A stretch of 64,000 nucleotides of DNA from Halobacteriovorax sp. JY17 (lineage in GTDB: Bacteria > Bdellovibrionota > Bacteriovoracia > Bacteriovoracales > Bacteriovoracaceae). The position numbers were made by a program, and so were the translations under genes. The notes under the pieces were generated by a model. The model did not search any database and had not been told where the DNA came from. It saw only the letters and a program-made list of their open reading frames with translations. Below, in pieces: positions 25,691-35,637 of this stretch (the first letter of the stretch is position 1; every line of letters begins with the position of its first letter). The stretch spans positions 124,001 to 188,000 of the forward strand of contig NZ_NJER01000001.1 in the NCBI RefSeq assembly GCF_002753895.1, given 5' to 3'.

Positions 25691-26349
25691 TAAAAATCCA
25701 TTGAAAAATAAAGTCCCACTTTATCTTTTCCATTGTAAGTTGGAAGTAATTGAATCTTTCCTTCGTAGTACCAAAAAAGTGTTGAAGGATTCATGAGATG
25801 TCCTAAAAACCTTCCAAACATATTTCCTGTATTTAATAAGTAGAGTGATAAGTTTTCAATACCAACTCCTAGAACCGCTCCTAGAATTGGTGTTTGATAG
25901 AGATCTTGAATACTCGCGGGCTCAGTATAAACTTCAACTGTAAATTCAAAGAGTGTACTTGAAATAAAGGACATTGTTAGAGAATCAATACGACTGTAAC
26001 CATTGGCCCTGTAGAAGAGAAAGAGTTGAGAACCAGAAGCAGGATGAACAATCCAATTCCAAAATGGTTCGTCTTGGTCAAAGACTAACTTTCCAAAGTT
26101 GTCTCCATACTTCTTAAAACTTCCTTCATCGAAGAAAGTCTCCGGCTGAGAGAGGGGGTAAACTAACCAAGATACTCCATAGACACCTGCTATATTGAGC
26201 AAGTTTTCTCTTTGAGTATGATCTCTATCAATATATGTATACTGATATTTCTTTGGTCTTACTTCCGCTTGTTTTATGTTATCTAAATGATCAACTTCAT
26301 TTGCAAAGACAAATTGAATTGATAAAAGTAGAATAAATAGATACTTCAT
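25690..26349 (-). CDS. DUF3943-like exported protein
   Basis: A 219-residue protein with a signal peptide (cleavage after FVFA). The central block, with WNWIVHPASGSQLFLFYRANG, a following helix with SSTLFEFTVEVYTEPASIQDLYQTPILGA and a C-terminal glycine-rich hydrophobic helix, matches my memory of DUF3943 envelope proteins, whose function is unknown. Hydrophobic segments suggest membrane association. It is first in a three-gene run with a barrel protein and arsC, and divergent from hemF across 78 bases. Confidence 0.65.
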   Translation of the reverse strand: MKYLFILLLSIQFVFANEVDHLDNIKQAEVRPKKYQYTYIDRDHTQRENLLNIAGVYGVSWLVYPLSQPETFFDEGSFKKYGDNFGKLVFDQDEPFWNWIVHPASGSQLFLFYRANGYSRIDSLTMSFISSTLFEFTVEVYTEPASIQDLYQTPILGAVLGVGIENLSLYLLNTGNMFGRFLGHLMNPSTLFWYYEGKIQLLPTYNGKDKVGLYFSMDF

Positions 26350-26427
26350 TTAATTAGCTTCTTTTATATGGTTTTATCAATTTGATACCATGCAAAGCTT
26401 AATTTATAAACAACTTACGGTGTAATT

Positions 26428-27321
26428 ATGCTTGATAACCTTAAACAAAACTTCGTGGACCATGTGCGTCAGTTACAGAACCTTATAACTGAAGAACTTA
26501 AGAAGAGAGATCCTTCAATTGAGATCACAGAAGATAATTGGAAGCGCGCTGACTTCAAAGGGAATGATGGTGGAGGGGGAATCACTAGGGCCTTCGCTGG
26601 AGATATTATAGAGAACGCTGGAGTGAATACTTCTGTCGTCTATGGTGCGATTGCGCCAGACTTTGCTAAGAAAATTGGTAGTACGGACGAGACGATGTGG
26701 GCAACGGGAATTTCCCTCATCATTCATCCAAGAAATCCTAAAGTTCCTACAACTCACGCAAACTTTAGAATGATTCAGGCCGGAGAGAAATTCTGGTTTG
26801 GTGGCGGGGCTGACTTAACTCCTTACTTCCCACATACTGAAGATTTTAAATACTTTCATAAGGTTTGGGCGGACGCTTGCGGGCCTTATGGTAATTACGA
26901 AGAATTTAAAGTTAAGTGTGATGACTACTTTGTAAATAAGCACCGTGAAAATGAGATGCGTGGAGTTGGTGGAATCTTCTTTGATCACTTTAACACTGGC
27001 GACACTGAAAGCGATCTTGCCATGGTGAAAGATCTATCTAATCATTTTATAGATTCATTCTTTCCTCTTCTTGATAAGAGAGTCAGTGAAGAATTTACGG
27101 ACGAAGATGAAGACTTTCAACTTCATAGAAGAGGCCGCTACGTAGAGTTTAATCTCTTACATGATAGAGGAACAATGTTTGGACTTCAAAGTAATGGAAG
27201 AACAGACTCTATTCTCATCTCTCTTCCAGGGAGAGTTAAATTTAGTTACAAATACGCACCTAAGGCCAATTCTCCTCATGAAGAAATGCTTAAGTATTAC
27301 TATCCTATGAATTGGGTCTAG
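26428..27321 (+). CDS. hemF: Oxygen-dependent coproporphyrinogen III oxidase
   Basis: A 297-residue protein, the normal HemF length. It decarboxylates two propionates of coproporphyrinogen III to vinyl groups using oxygen, giving protoporphyrinogen IX in haem synthesis. The family signature is clear: FGGGADLTPYFP, preceded by HANFRMI and followed by GVGGIFFDHF and the C-terminal GRYVEFNLLHDRGTMFGL. It stands alone on the plus strand with its own terminator at 27343-27366. Haem demand fits the several c-type cytochromes encoded nearby. Confidence 0.95.
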   Translation: MLDNLKQNFVDHVRQLQNLITEELKKRDPSIEITEDNWKRADFKGNDGGGGITRAFAGDIIENAGVNTSVVYGAIAPDFAKKIGSTDETMWATGISLIIHPRNPKVPTTHANFRMIQAGEKFWFGGGADLTPYFPHTEDFKYFHKVWADACGPYGNYEEFKVKCDDYFVNKHRENEMRGVGGIFFDHFNTGDTESDLAMVKDLSNHFIDSFFPLLDKRVSEEFTDEDEDFQLHRRGRYVEFNLLHDRGTMFGLQSNGRTDSILISLPGRVKFSYKYAPKANSPHEEMLKYYYPMNWV

Positions 27322-27342
27322 CCCTCTCAGATTAGAACAATA

Positions 27343-27366
27343 AAGTGTTCCTAATTTGGAACACTT
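27343..27366 (+). terminator. Terminator hairpin after hemF
   Basis: AAGTGTTCC-TAATTT-GGAACACTT gives a 9-bp perfect stem, 22 bases after the hemF stop. The tail CTACTTATCT is only moderately T-rich. Confidence 0.6.
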
Positions 27367-27413
27367 CTACTTATCTCCCTAATTTTACATTCAATCTCTT
27401 TGGCAAGGTAATT

Positions 27414-27453
27414 GCTCTTAGTGAGTCAGTTTTAAAATATTCAGACTAAGAGC
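27414..27453 (+). promoter_or_regulatory. Leader stem-loop upstream of the 262-residue lipoprotein gene
   Basis: GCTCTTAGT (27414-27422) and ACTAAGAGC (27445-27453) form a perfect 9-bp stem with a 22-base AT-rich loop. The 3' arm ends just before AAAGGGAGC, the ribosome-binding site of the gene at 27469. It could tune translation, or be a DNA operator. Confidence 0.4.
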
Positions 27454-27468
27454 TAAAGGGAGCAAAAG

Positions 27469-28257
27469 ATGAAAAAAATACTAACAATCACTTTGATGAG
27501 TTTGATCTTCGTATCGTGTGGGACTTCAAGTTTAAAGAATCAAGACAAAGATCAGAAAGTCTATAAACTCTTTGAAGGAGTGGCCCTTGATCAAAATGAA
27601 TTAATCGCCATGATCAGTGAATATACTAAAAAGTCTGGAGATGCGAGTAATCCCGAGGCCGCAGAAGTTGCAAGAGAATTTCTAGAAGAAAATAATTATA
27701 CAGAATTACTTTTCAAGAAAGCGCAGGCTTCAAAGGGCTACGCTAAATTTGAAGAGGAGTACTTTAAATTAGTAGATTTACCAATTTCTAGAAAATTCGA
27801 CCTACTTAAAATTAAGAATTTTAATGTAGAAGAATTCACCGATTACATTGCTAAATTCAATACTGTTGAAGATGCGGTAAAGAGGCTCGATCTTATTGAG
27901 AAGATCGTGAGTAATGACTTTCCTCACTTTCATCATGGTGATTTCTCATCGAAGTTAATCCTAATGATTAGTAAATTAGAAAGTGAGAAAAAGAAGAGAA
28001 CTGTCTACAGAGCGATGAAATCAAATTTTAAACATGTGACTTTGCAATTAAATCTCTACGTCTTTCAAAAAGTTCCAGTTGCTGCTCTTGAGGAACTTGT
28101 TCAGATTCAAGAAGAGAAGGAATATAAGAAGGGACGTGTATTTCTTGAGCAATATCAATTAAAAGCAAACACTGAATATCTAAGCTTACTCTCAAAGAAG
28201 TTACAGGACGCAGGGATTGAGAAGGTTGATTTTGAATCTCTTTTAGGGAAGAGGTAA
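27469..28257 (+). CDS. Lipoprotein of unknown function
   Basis: A 262-residue protein with a lipoprotein signal (MKKILTITLMSLIFVSCGTS), lipobox FVSC with Cys17. The mature part is charged, almost all helical, and rich in Lys and Glu, with no recognised domain. A strong GGGAGC ribosome-binding site precedes the ATG and a stem-loop lies just upstream. It could be an outer- or inner-membrane periplasmic lipoprotein; the sorting signal in Bdellovibrionota is not known to me. Confidence 0.65.
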   Translation: MKKILTITLMSLIFVSCGTSSLKNQDKDQKVYKLFEGVALDQNELIAMISEYTKKSGDASNPEAAEVAREFLEENNYTELLFKKAQASKGYAKFEEEYFKLVDLPISRKFDLLKIKNFNVEEFTDYIAKFNTVEDAVKRLDLIEKIVSNDFPHFHHGDFSSKLILMISKLESEKKKRTVYRAMKSNFKHVTLQLNLYVFQKVPVAALEELVQIQEEKEYKKGRVFLEQYQLKANTEYLSLLSKKLQDAGIEKVDFESLLGKR

Positions 28258-28379
28258 TACCTAATACATTGAAATTATAGGTCTTCCTTGAAGGACTACT
28301 GTGTAAATAATGCAAAATACTTGTTATTTATTGGGTAGATGATATTTGTGACTTGGTGCGTAATTATTTTGGAGAAAAA

Positions 28380-30653
28380 ATGAGAAAGATGGCCTTGGCA
28401 GTTATTGCTTTAAACTTACTTCTAGTTTCTTGTAAGAAAGAGACTTTTCCTGCTGCAGCACCTGTAGTGAATGGAACTGAACATGTCGATACTAGTGACT
28501 CAAACGATGGTGTAGCCGATAGTGATAATTCTCCTGTTGAGGTTGATAATAGGCACGAGATTACTAAGCTCATTGAAGAAACAGATTTAGATAGTAACAA
28601 GTTTTCTGTCGTCAGAAAATTATACGAAAAAGAAGTTTCAAAAGTAACTTTGTCTGAAGGGTCAGATACAGCGGAGGTTCTAGGACACATAAGAGATCTT
28701 TCTAATATTGTAAAAATGGTTAAGGGAAAGAATCACTTCGCAGTAATGTGTGAACTCTATTCGATAAGTGGGTGTGATGGTGTCTCAAGTGCAGCTGACT
28801 TAGCTAGTAAGTTAAGAGGAAAGTACTTAGAGACAGATTCTTTGAAAGGAATCATTTATGACCTAGTTGCTTTTGAACTAGTAAGCGAAGAAGAGAAAGA
28901 GAAGTTTTTAAATAGTAGAATGACTCTTAACTTGCTTAGCAATAGATTAAATAGCTTCTCTATAAGGGGAGGTATGAGTTATGAGCTTATTTCAACAGGA
29001 TTAAATCTATATAAGAGTATTTTTGAAAAGTTAAGCGACAACTCACTTTATAAAGTTCTTAATAAATTTGTAAGAAGTTACAAAATTGAATCAATTGTTT
29101 CCGTTCAGGGAGTTGAGAAGCACTTTGAGCGATATATTTCTATTATAATAGAGATGATAGATGAAGATCGATTAGTATTTGAATTAAATAGGAATGAATT
29201 ATCCTTGATAAAGGTTTTTCTTAAGAACGGGCAGGAGATCTCCTTAAAGAATAAAATTTCTAATCTCTTCTTTATTTCGTATGGATTTATTGATTCTGAA
29301 GTAGATACAGAAGAATTTTTGAAGTTTTTAGATCTCTTAATATATGAAGAAATGAAGAGTTCAAAGGATAATTTACTCAGTGATTTTTTGAATATTCCTT
29401 TCTTGAGTAGTCAATTGGAAGTGGATGAAGTCTCAAAAGTGATAGAGGAAAAATTGAAATCAGCTCTCACTGATCGTTCTGTTGAGTACAGACTGCACTT
29501 ACTAGAAGTTCAAAAGCTTAAGTTTAGACTAAGAACTGACTCAAGCACTGAAGCAAATAAGGAAATTAAAAAATCTATAACAAGTGCTCTAAATTCATAT
29601 TATGACAAAAACTACAAATCAGATAATGTGTTTAATCTTGATTCTTCTTCAGATAATTTATTTGGAAATGAAGTAGATGTTGAAGATGAAACAGTAATAG
29701 TAAAGTTTAGAGAGTTAAATATTATCGCTCCAGGAGTTTATGGAATAAAAAATAAACACTTGGATATAACTTTTGAAGAAGGCGTTTTGGGTCACCCCTT
29801 GTCTCTTATTGTTACTAATGGAAAGAATATTAAAGTCGATTCCGTAAATATTATTGGTCTCAATATTTATACAGTCCCAACTCAAAAGAACACAAAGACT
29901 CTTGATGCAGAATCTATTCTAAGAGAGAAATACTTTCCTTCGCTACCAGAGCAATTTGAAGAGGAACTAGTGATGGATAGAAGTTATCAAGATCAAAGTC
30001 ATAGTTTTAATAGAGCATGCTCTACTTTTGGTGCGCAAATAATGGGACAAGTAACAAAGGTCACAGAAGTAGGTATTAGAAACGAAGGCCTTATTGGGTA
30101 CGTTTCTAGCCCTCTTCTCAATCTTAATGGAAGAAATGGTCTAAACGCTGGGAGTGTTACGATCAATGCCCCAAGTATTAAAAAAATCACACTTATAGCA
30201 AATGGTGAAAGAGGTGAGAATGGTCAAAGTAATTCGTCATTATTTTTTGATAATGGAGTGATGAGAAAAACATTTGAAAGAAAGTTTAAACTAGAATGTG
30301 AGACCATTGATATGTTCTGTTATGATAGAAGAGAAGGGAACTGCACTTCTAGAACTAGTACCGTTATTGATAATGGTAGTGTCGTAGTAACTCTTAAGCA
30401 GCCTTCTCCAGGTCTTGCAGGTAGAGGTGGAGATGGTGGAAATATTACGATAAAAGGAAGATTGAAAGACAGTCTTATAAGTAATGTTGGTGGGAAATCT
30501 GGGGTGTCTGGTGCTAACTACACTGAAGATGTATTCTATAATTCATACTTAAGTTCTACCAATCCAAACTTATATTCACCTACTTATAATTCTAATTTAT
30601 TAGAGAGTAAGTTACATGATGGACAAGCAGGTTCATTACTTGTTCATGAATAA
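28380..30653 (+). CDS. Large lipoprotein coupled to the RHS gene
   Basis: A 757-residue protein with a lipoprotein signal (MRKMALAVIALNLLLVSCKK, lipobox LVSC). The first 500 or so residues are mainly helical. The last third becomes beta- and glycine-rich with collagen-like runs (NGRNGLNAGS near residue 585, PGLAGRGGDGGN near 678, VGGKSGVSGAN), which resemble Gly-rich surface-protein tails. The ATG at 28380 has GGAG upstream; an earlier in-frame GTG would precede the lipoprotein signal. Its stop overlaps the RHS start by 8 bases (ATGAATAA), so the two are translationally coupled. I infer it anchors, chaperones or displays the RHS protein. Confidence 0.7.
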   Translation: MRKMALAVIALNLLLVSCKKETFPAAAPVVNGTEHVDTSDSNDGVADSDNSPVEVDNRHEITKLIEETDLDSNKFSVVRKLYEKEVSKVTLSEGSDTAEVLGHIRDLSNIVKMVKGKNHFAVMCELYSISGCDGVSSAADLASKLRGKYLETDSLKGIIYDLVAFELVSEEEKEKFLNSRMTLNLLSNRLNSFSIRGGMSYELISTGLNLYKSIFEKLSDNSLYKVLNKFVRSYKIESIVSVQGVEKHFERYISIIIEMIDEDRLVFELNRNELSLIKVFLKNGQEISLKNKISNLFFISYGFIDSEVDTEEFLKFLDLLIYEEMKSSKDNLLSDFLNIPFLSSQLEVDEVSKVIEEKLKSALTDRSVEYRLHLLEVQKLKFRLRTDSSTEANKEIKKSITSALNSYYDKNYKSDNVFNLDSSSDNLFGNEVDVEDETVIVKFRELNIIAPGVYGIKNKHLDITFEEGVLGHPLSLIVTNGKNIKVDSVNIIGLNIYTVPTQKNTKTLDAESILREKYFPSLPEQFEEELVMDRSYQDQSHSFNRACSTFGAQIMGQVTKVTEVGIRNEGLIGYVSSPLLNLNGRNGLNAGSVTINAPSIKKITLIANGERGENGQSNSSLFFDNGVMRKTFERKFKLECETIDMFCYDRREGNCTSRTSTVIDNGSVVVTLKQPSPGLAGRGGDGGNITIKGRLKDSLISNVGGKSGVSGANYTEDVFYNSYLSSTNPNLYSPTYNSNLLESKLHDGQAGSLLVHE

Positions 30654-33600
30654 ATTTTTATTATTCATATTGATATTTTCTCAGAGCGTATTTTCTCAGG
30701 ACTTAGATCTTGAGGAAATCGCGAAAGATATTTCAAGTTCTACAAATAGTATTAACCATAGCGATATTTATCATAAGAGTATTCCATCTTTTAAAGTACA
30801 AGAAAACCTTGGAAACTTTTCAACTTCATTCTCAATTCAAATTTTTAAGAATCTCGTAAACTTCGATAGGGTTAAGTTTAATTACTCATCATCAAGTTAC
30901 AAAAATTCTGGTTTTGGAGTTGGATGGGAGGTTGATCTCCCAAGAATAATATTCAAAAAATCGACACCGAAGAAGTATGAGTTTGTTGTTTTGGGGTTTC
31001 AGTATGTAGATAAGCTGACTCGAAGTGAATCCGACTACCCAGAATTTGAGCAACGATTACAAGATTTAAATCTTACTCAGAGCTATAGGGTTTATATCCC
31101 TCGTAAAATTGGGAATTTTAATAAGTATCTTCGATTTGACGATGGGTCTTGGTTAATAATAAAGAAAGACGGAAGCTATCTTAAGTTAAATGAAAGAGGT
31201 CTTGTTGTCTCTATCTCAGACTCTTTTAATAATAGAGTTCAAATTGAGTGGGAAGAAGACTTTCCTAAGAGAATATTCTCAACCTCTAGTGAGGCCTTAT
31301 TTGAATACGAAACTATCGATGATCTTCCTTATGTAAATTATAATTACCTTGTTAATAAGAGGGAGCTTCGGCGAGTCGAAGTGAAGAGTAAGGGAAGTTC
31401 TGCGACTTATAAGTTTAATATTAAGTCAGGCTATCTTCAAAGCGTTAAGAAAGTAGGAAGTGAAGTAGCTATTCTAGATGTAGAATATGCTGATCTTGTA
31501 TCTAAAGAAGAGCCAAAGTTTGAATTCGAACACAATACTAGCTATGTGTTTGATAATTCTCTGTCTACCCCTAGTCTCTATAAGAAGAACAAGAATATTC
31601 ATCTCTTTCTTGATCTACAAGGGGATAATTATAGCGATGAGCTATATTATAAATCGAGTGATTACTTAAGAAAAGTAATTGAAGTCTTTTCTAAATCCAT
31701 CTCTAATAGTGAGTTAAATTCTTCAACTAATATAGATGAAGTTCAAAGTGAAATAGATACGATATCTTTAGGTAAGAAAATATTCTTAAGTGAGTCTGGT
31801 CTAAAGAAAGAGTATCAATCCAATTTTAGAGAAAGGCCATTTAGTGTTTTCGTAAAAGAAGTGAATAGTAATGGAAGATCTAGGTATAGGCTTAACTACA
31901 GCACTAATATCATGAAAGTATTGGATGTTGACCAAGATAATGTAGCAGAGTTAGTTGTTTGTTCCGGCGGTGATAAATTGTCTCATTCATTAGAGGATTC
32001 TAAAGAAAGAAAGAATTCTATCTTTGAGTACTCAAGAACTGGGAGAGTTGATCCTTCTGAGAATTCTTCACAAGCTAGAGTATATAGTCTTCAGAAGACT
32101 AATGGATTTTTAAACTTTGAATTACGAAGGGATATTAATTTAAAATGTCATAGTGATTCGATTTTTGCTGATATTAATCTAGATGGAAGTATTGATGTTA
32201 TAAATGGATCGGAAGTTTATTTTGGAGATAATAGTTCTGGATATTTTCAAAAGAAAAGTATCTCTTTAGATAAAGTTGTTAATGTTGATGATTATACTCG
32301 CGTAAAAGATAAGAAGTTTATTTATTCATTTGATAGAGCTACAAAGAAGATTAGATTTGTCGAGGGAGAAGGAGAGTTTAGGTCTCCACTAGAGAATCAA
32401 TCCGTTTATAGTTTTAATGATCATTTTAAATATTTAAGACTTGATACGAATACAAAATTATTATCTAAAATTAAAAATTCTCATGGTGGACTTCATACTG
32501 TTAATTATGATTATAAAGGTAAGTGGGTTGTTTCATCAGTTAAAAGTTCTTCGGATGAGTTAGTAGAGACTAGTTCTTATAACTACATTACGCCTGTTTT
32601 AAATAATCAAAGCGGTCTTTTTGAGGGGTTTTCAATAGTAGATATTGAGAATAAGAAAAATAGTGATTACTTCAAAAATAAATATCAAAGACTTATTTTT
32701 TCTAATATTAGCGATATTTCCTCTTCTTATTCTTGGGGAAAAGACGAACTCTATGGATACTTAAGAAAGAAAGTTAGTGGTTCCTACGATGCTGTTCAGT
32801 ACAATAAAGGTGAGAGACATATTGTTCATAATGATTGGTCTTTTATGAACCTTAGTGATGATCAAGTCTTTATTTATAAGAGTAAGAAAACAGATAGTAT
32901 CGCTTTTGATAACACTATTGTTAGAAATAAATCTTTAATTAATGAGTATAAATTCAATGAGGATAACTTTCTTTATGAGTCTATTGAAACAAGAGTTGAG
33001 GGGGGATTGTTAGGACTATTTTCACACCTTAGTGAGAATAGTCTTAGTACTGTTAAAGAGTTCTCTGAAGATAAGAGTCGCTTAAAGACGTTTGTAAAAA
33101 AAGAAATTATAAGTGATGATTTTATAAATATAAAAAAGATTATTCGAAATATATATGATGTAGAACTTGGTTATATAGTTGAAAAGTATACTAATGAGAA
33201 TCAAAGTGAAAGTCTTTATCGCGACTCATTCGGGCGATTATCAAACGTCTTAAGAAATAATACAGATTACTACTCATTTGAATATACTAAGGACACCAAC
33301 TTGATTTCTTCTTATGAGCGTAATGATAATAGAGTAAAAGTCAAAAGTGATAGTATAACTGGACAAAAACTAGAATTAGTAACGCTAGTAGGTGATACTG
33401 TAGAGTATGAGTACGACTCTAGTGACAGACTTATTAGGGTCATGAAAAATAATACCGAGATTATAAATTCTGATTATCTCGGCGACAATAAAGTTAAGTT
33501 GAGAAGAGCGAATGATATAGAGAATATTGAGTTGGACGCATGGGGAAGAGTTAAAACTAGTCAGAAAATTGAGCCATTTTCTTTGGAAATAATGGAATCT

Positions 33601-35637
33601 AGAAGCGATAAAAGTGGAGATGAGTTTTTAAAAGTTACAGGAGAGCAAATTACATTAGAGAGGTATTACGATGAGTTTTCAAGGCCAGTACAAGAAATTG
33701 ATCATTTAAGAAACTCTAATAAAGAATACACTTATTCTATAGAAGGAAGACTTGAGTATTTAAACGGGAACTTAATAACTACTTCTGATCATAATGAAGG
33801 TTATTCGTTTAACTTTGAAGCTACTTTTGGAAACTCTGTTGAGATGAGCTATTCTTTAGATAATAGAATGAGAAGAGTTAAGGGGAACTTGTTTGATACT
33901 AAATGGGGTTATAATCGAGAAAATGCAGTTAATTTGAGTCAAGTTAAAGGAGAAGGAGTTGAGTTTGATTTTATTAGGACATTTTCCACAAATTTATCGA
34001 GCTTTACTCTTTCAGATATGGCCCTAGGGTTGAACTCAACATTTATTAATAATGAAAGTGGAAAGTTCTTGGAAACAAAATGTTTAGGCGGGGCTTGCCG
34101 AGGATTTTATAAAGTTCAAAATTCTTACGAAGATACACTTTTAAAAGAAGAAGTTATAAAGACAGAAGGGCTCTCTCAAAATATTTATTATGAGTATGAA
34201 AAATCTAATCTTTCAAAAGTGGTGTCAAAGGATTATGAACTCAGTTTTGATTATGACCAGTTTGGTAAGATTTCCAAAACGTCTATTGGAGGCTTGTCTT
34301 ATGAAAGAGAGGAGGATTACTTAGGTAATATTCTCTCGTTTAAGCCTTATGTGAACAATGTTCAGTATAATAATCATGGTCTGGTTAGCAATATTATCTT
34401 TAATGATAAATTAAAGATAAGCTTCTCATACGATGGTCTGAGGCTTATTCAAACTTCTATGATTAAATCTGGCAATAATGAATACAATATTAAGGTCAAA
34501 CAGAATGATCTTAACTTGATAACTTCCGTAAATAGAACCTCTCGAAATGGAGGTTCTAAGAATACATATCACTATGATGCTAATTCTCAGTATATATCAG
34601 CTCTTAGAGAAAGCACTTTTGAAAGGAACAAGAAAGGGCAAGTCGTATCAATAGAAGAGCGTAAGTTTTCTTATTGTTATAATTTACTTTGTCAGGCCGA
34701 CAATCTAAGCTTCTTTTACTCTGAGAACGAAGAGCTTAGAATAGTTACCAATAAGAAAAGAATTGTTTTTGAAAAAATAAATAATAACTCTTTTAAAGTT
34801 GAAAATGATATTATTCACTCATTCAAAATTGGAGGGAAGATTGTAGCAGTCTCTATCACTAATGAAGTCTACCCTGTTTTATCTGATCATCTCGGAAGCG
34901 TTGTTGCAATGTTTGATCAAGATGGAGAGTTACTATGGGAAAGAGAATATAGTGCTTACGGAGTAAAGAGTTTGATCTATACTTCTAATAACAAAGCGAG
35001 AATTCTCGAGAGTAAGACAATTTTTAGTTTTGCTGGTTTGATTGAAGTTCCAGGAGTAAGTCATCTCTATTGGTCTAAGACACGAATTTATTCTCCAAAG
35101 GTAAGAGAGTGGATGACTTTAGACCCTGCTTATATCTGGGAACCGTTATCTCTAGTGAGTAGACGAGGAGATTGGAATCCTCTTGTCTACTGCAATGGTG
35201 ATCCTGTGAATTTTATTGATCCTAGTGGGTATTACAGTGAATCATATTCTCTTAGTGCAGGAGATGGTTCAAATGATTATGATGGAGCAACTTTTAATAC
35301 ACAAAGAGAAGCTGATTGGGCAACAATGGCCATCGATCAAAACCAAATAAATAGTATAATGGAACAGGATAGACTAATAAGTAATATTGGTATGGGGATA
35401 ATTGGAAGTGCTGTACTGGCCACAGGGGCATACGCTTACGGTCCTTCTCTTTATGCTTCAGTAATGACACTTGCAGCTCAAAATCCACAAGCCGTTAAGG
35501 AAGGTGTTGAGCTGGCAAATCAAGTATTGCTTAAAGGAAAAGGGAAGGCACCAAGTTCTAATGTTCCTGATACTTTTGTTAACTGGTTTCAAACAGGAAG
35601 AAGATTTGTTGAAAAGGTAAGAGATGAGCTTAAATAG
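30646..35637 (+). CDS. RHS/YD-repeat protein with variable C-terminal tip (putative polymorphic toxin)
   Basis: A 1663-residue exported protein with a signal peptide (MNKFLLFILIFSQSVFS). The N-terminal part resembles SpvB/Tc-toxin B proteins (GFGVGWEVDLPRI). Asp-rich FG-GAP/VCBS-like turns lie near residues 322, 427 and 508 (DVDQDNVAELV, DINLDGSIDVI). YD-type repeats fill the middle. The RHS core (SDHLGSVVAMFDQDG to FIDPSG, about 1410-1528) is followed by a 135-residue non-conserved tip with a hydrophobic Gly/Ala segment (about 1580-1612). RHS shells enclose and release such tips as toxins. Tip activity is unknown; the hydrophobic segment hints at a membrane target. A small membrane-protein gene overlaps its 3' end, as expected for an immunity gene. 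The ATG 30646 starts the signal peptide. Confidence 0.88.
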   Translation: MNKFLLFILIFSQSVFSQDLDLEEIAKDISSSTNSINHSDIYHKSIPSFKVQENLGNFSTSFSIQIFKNLVNFDRVKFNYSSSSYKNSGFGVGWEVDLPRIIFKKSTPKKYEFVVLGFQYVDKLTRSESDYPEFEQRLQDLNLTQSYRVYIPRKIGNFNKYLRFDDGSWLIIKKDGSYLKLNERGLVVSISDSFNNRVQIEWEEDFPKRIFSTSSEALFEYETIDDLPYVNYNYLVNKRELRRVEVKSKGSSATYKFNIKSGYLQSVKKVGSEVAILDVEYADLVSKEEPKFEFEHNTSYVFDNSLSTPSLYKKNKNIHLFLDLQGDNYSDELYYKSSDYLRKVIEVFSKSISNSELNSSTNIDEVQSEIDTISLGKKIFLSESGLKKEYQSNFRERPFSVFVKEVNSNGRSRYRLNYSTNIMKVLDVDQDNVAELVVCSGGDKLSHSLEDSKERKNSIFEYSRTGRVDPSENSSQARVYSLQKTNGFLNFELRRDINLKCHSDSIFADINLDGSIDVINGSEVYFGDNSSGYFQKKSISLDKVVNVDDYTRVKDKKFIYSFDRATKKIRFVEGEGEFRSPLENQSVYSFNDHFKYLRLDTNTKLLSKIKNSHGGLHTVNYDYKGKWVVSSVKSSSDELVETSSYNYITPVLNNQSGLFEGFSIVDIENKKNSDYFKNKYQRLIFSNISDISSSYSWGKDELYGYLRKKVSGSYDAVQYNKGERHIVHNDWSFMNLSDDQVFIYKSKKTDSIAFDNTIVRNKSLINEYKFNEDNFLYESIETRVEGGLLGLFSHLSENSLSTVKEFSEDKSRLKTFVKKEIISDDFINIKKIIRNIYDVELGYIVEKYTNENQSESLYRDSFGRLSNVLRNNTDYYSFEYTKDTNLISSYERNDNRVKVKSDSITGQKLELVTLVGDTVEYEYDSSDRLIRVMKNNTEIINSDYLGDNKVKLRRANDIENIELDAWGRVKTSQKIEPFSLEIMESRSDKSGDEFLKVTGEQITLERYYDEFSRPVQEIDHLRNSNKEYTYSIEGRLEYLNGNLITTSDHNEGYSFNFEATFGNSVEMSYSLDNRMRRVKGNLFDTKWGYNRENAVNLSQVKGEGVEFDFIRTFSTNLSSFTLSDMALGLNSTFINNESGKFLETKCLGGACRGFYKVQNSYEDTLLKEEVIKTEGLSQNIYYEYEKSNLSKVVSKDYELSFDYDQFGKISKTSIGGLSYEREEDYLGNILSFKPYVNNVQYNNHGLVSNIIFNDKLKISFSYDGLRLIQTSMIKSGNNEYNIKVKQNDLNLITSVNRTSRNGGSKNTYHYDANSQYISALRESTFERNKKGQVVSIEERKFSYCYNLLCQADNLSFFYSENEELRIVTNKKRIVFEKINNNSFKVENDIIHSFKIGGKIVAVSITNEVYPVLSDHLGSVVAMFDQDGELLWEREYSAYGVKSLIYTSNNKARILESKTIFSFAGLIEVPGVSHLYWSKTRIYSPKVREWMTLDPAYIWEPLSLVSRRGDWNPLVYCNGDPVNFIDPSGYYSESYSLSAGDGSNDYDGATFNTQREADWATMAIDQNQINSIMEQDRLISNIGMGIIGSAVLATGAYAYGPSLYASVMTLAAQNPQAVKEGVELANQVLLKGKGKAPSSNVPDTFVNWFQTGRRFVEKVRDELK

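Noticed and set aside
25497-25796. Plus-strand ORF of 99 residues
   Set aside because: Its Ser-rich start is the complement of the Asp-rich run of the barrel gene, and the frame lacks a ribosome-binding site; it is a shadow of two real minus-strand genes.
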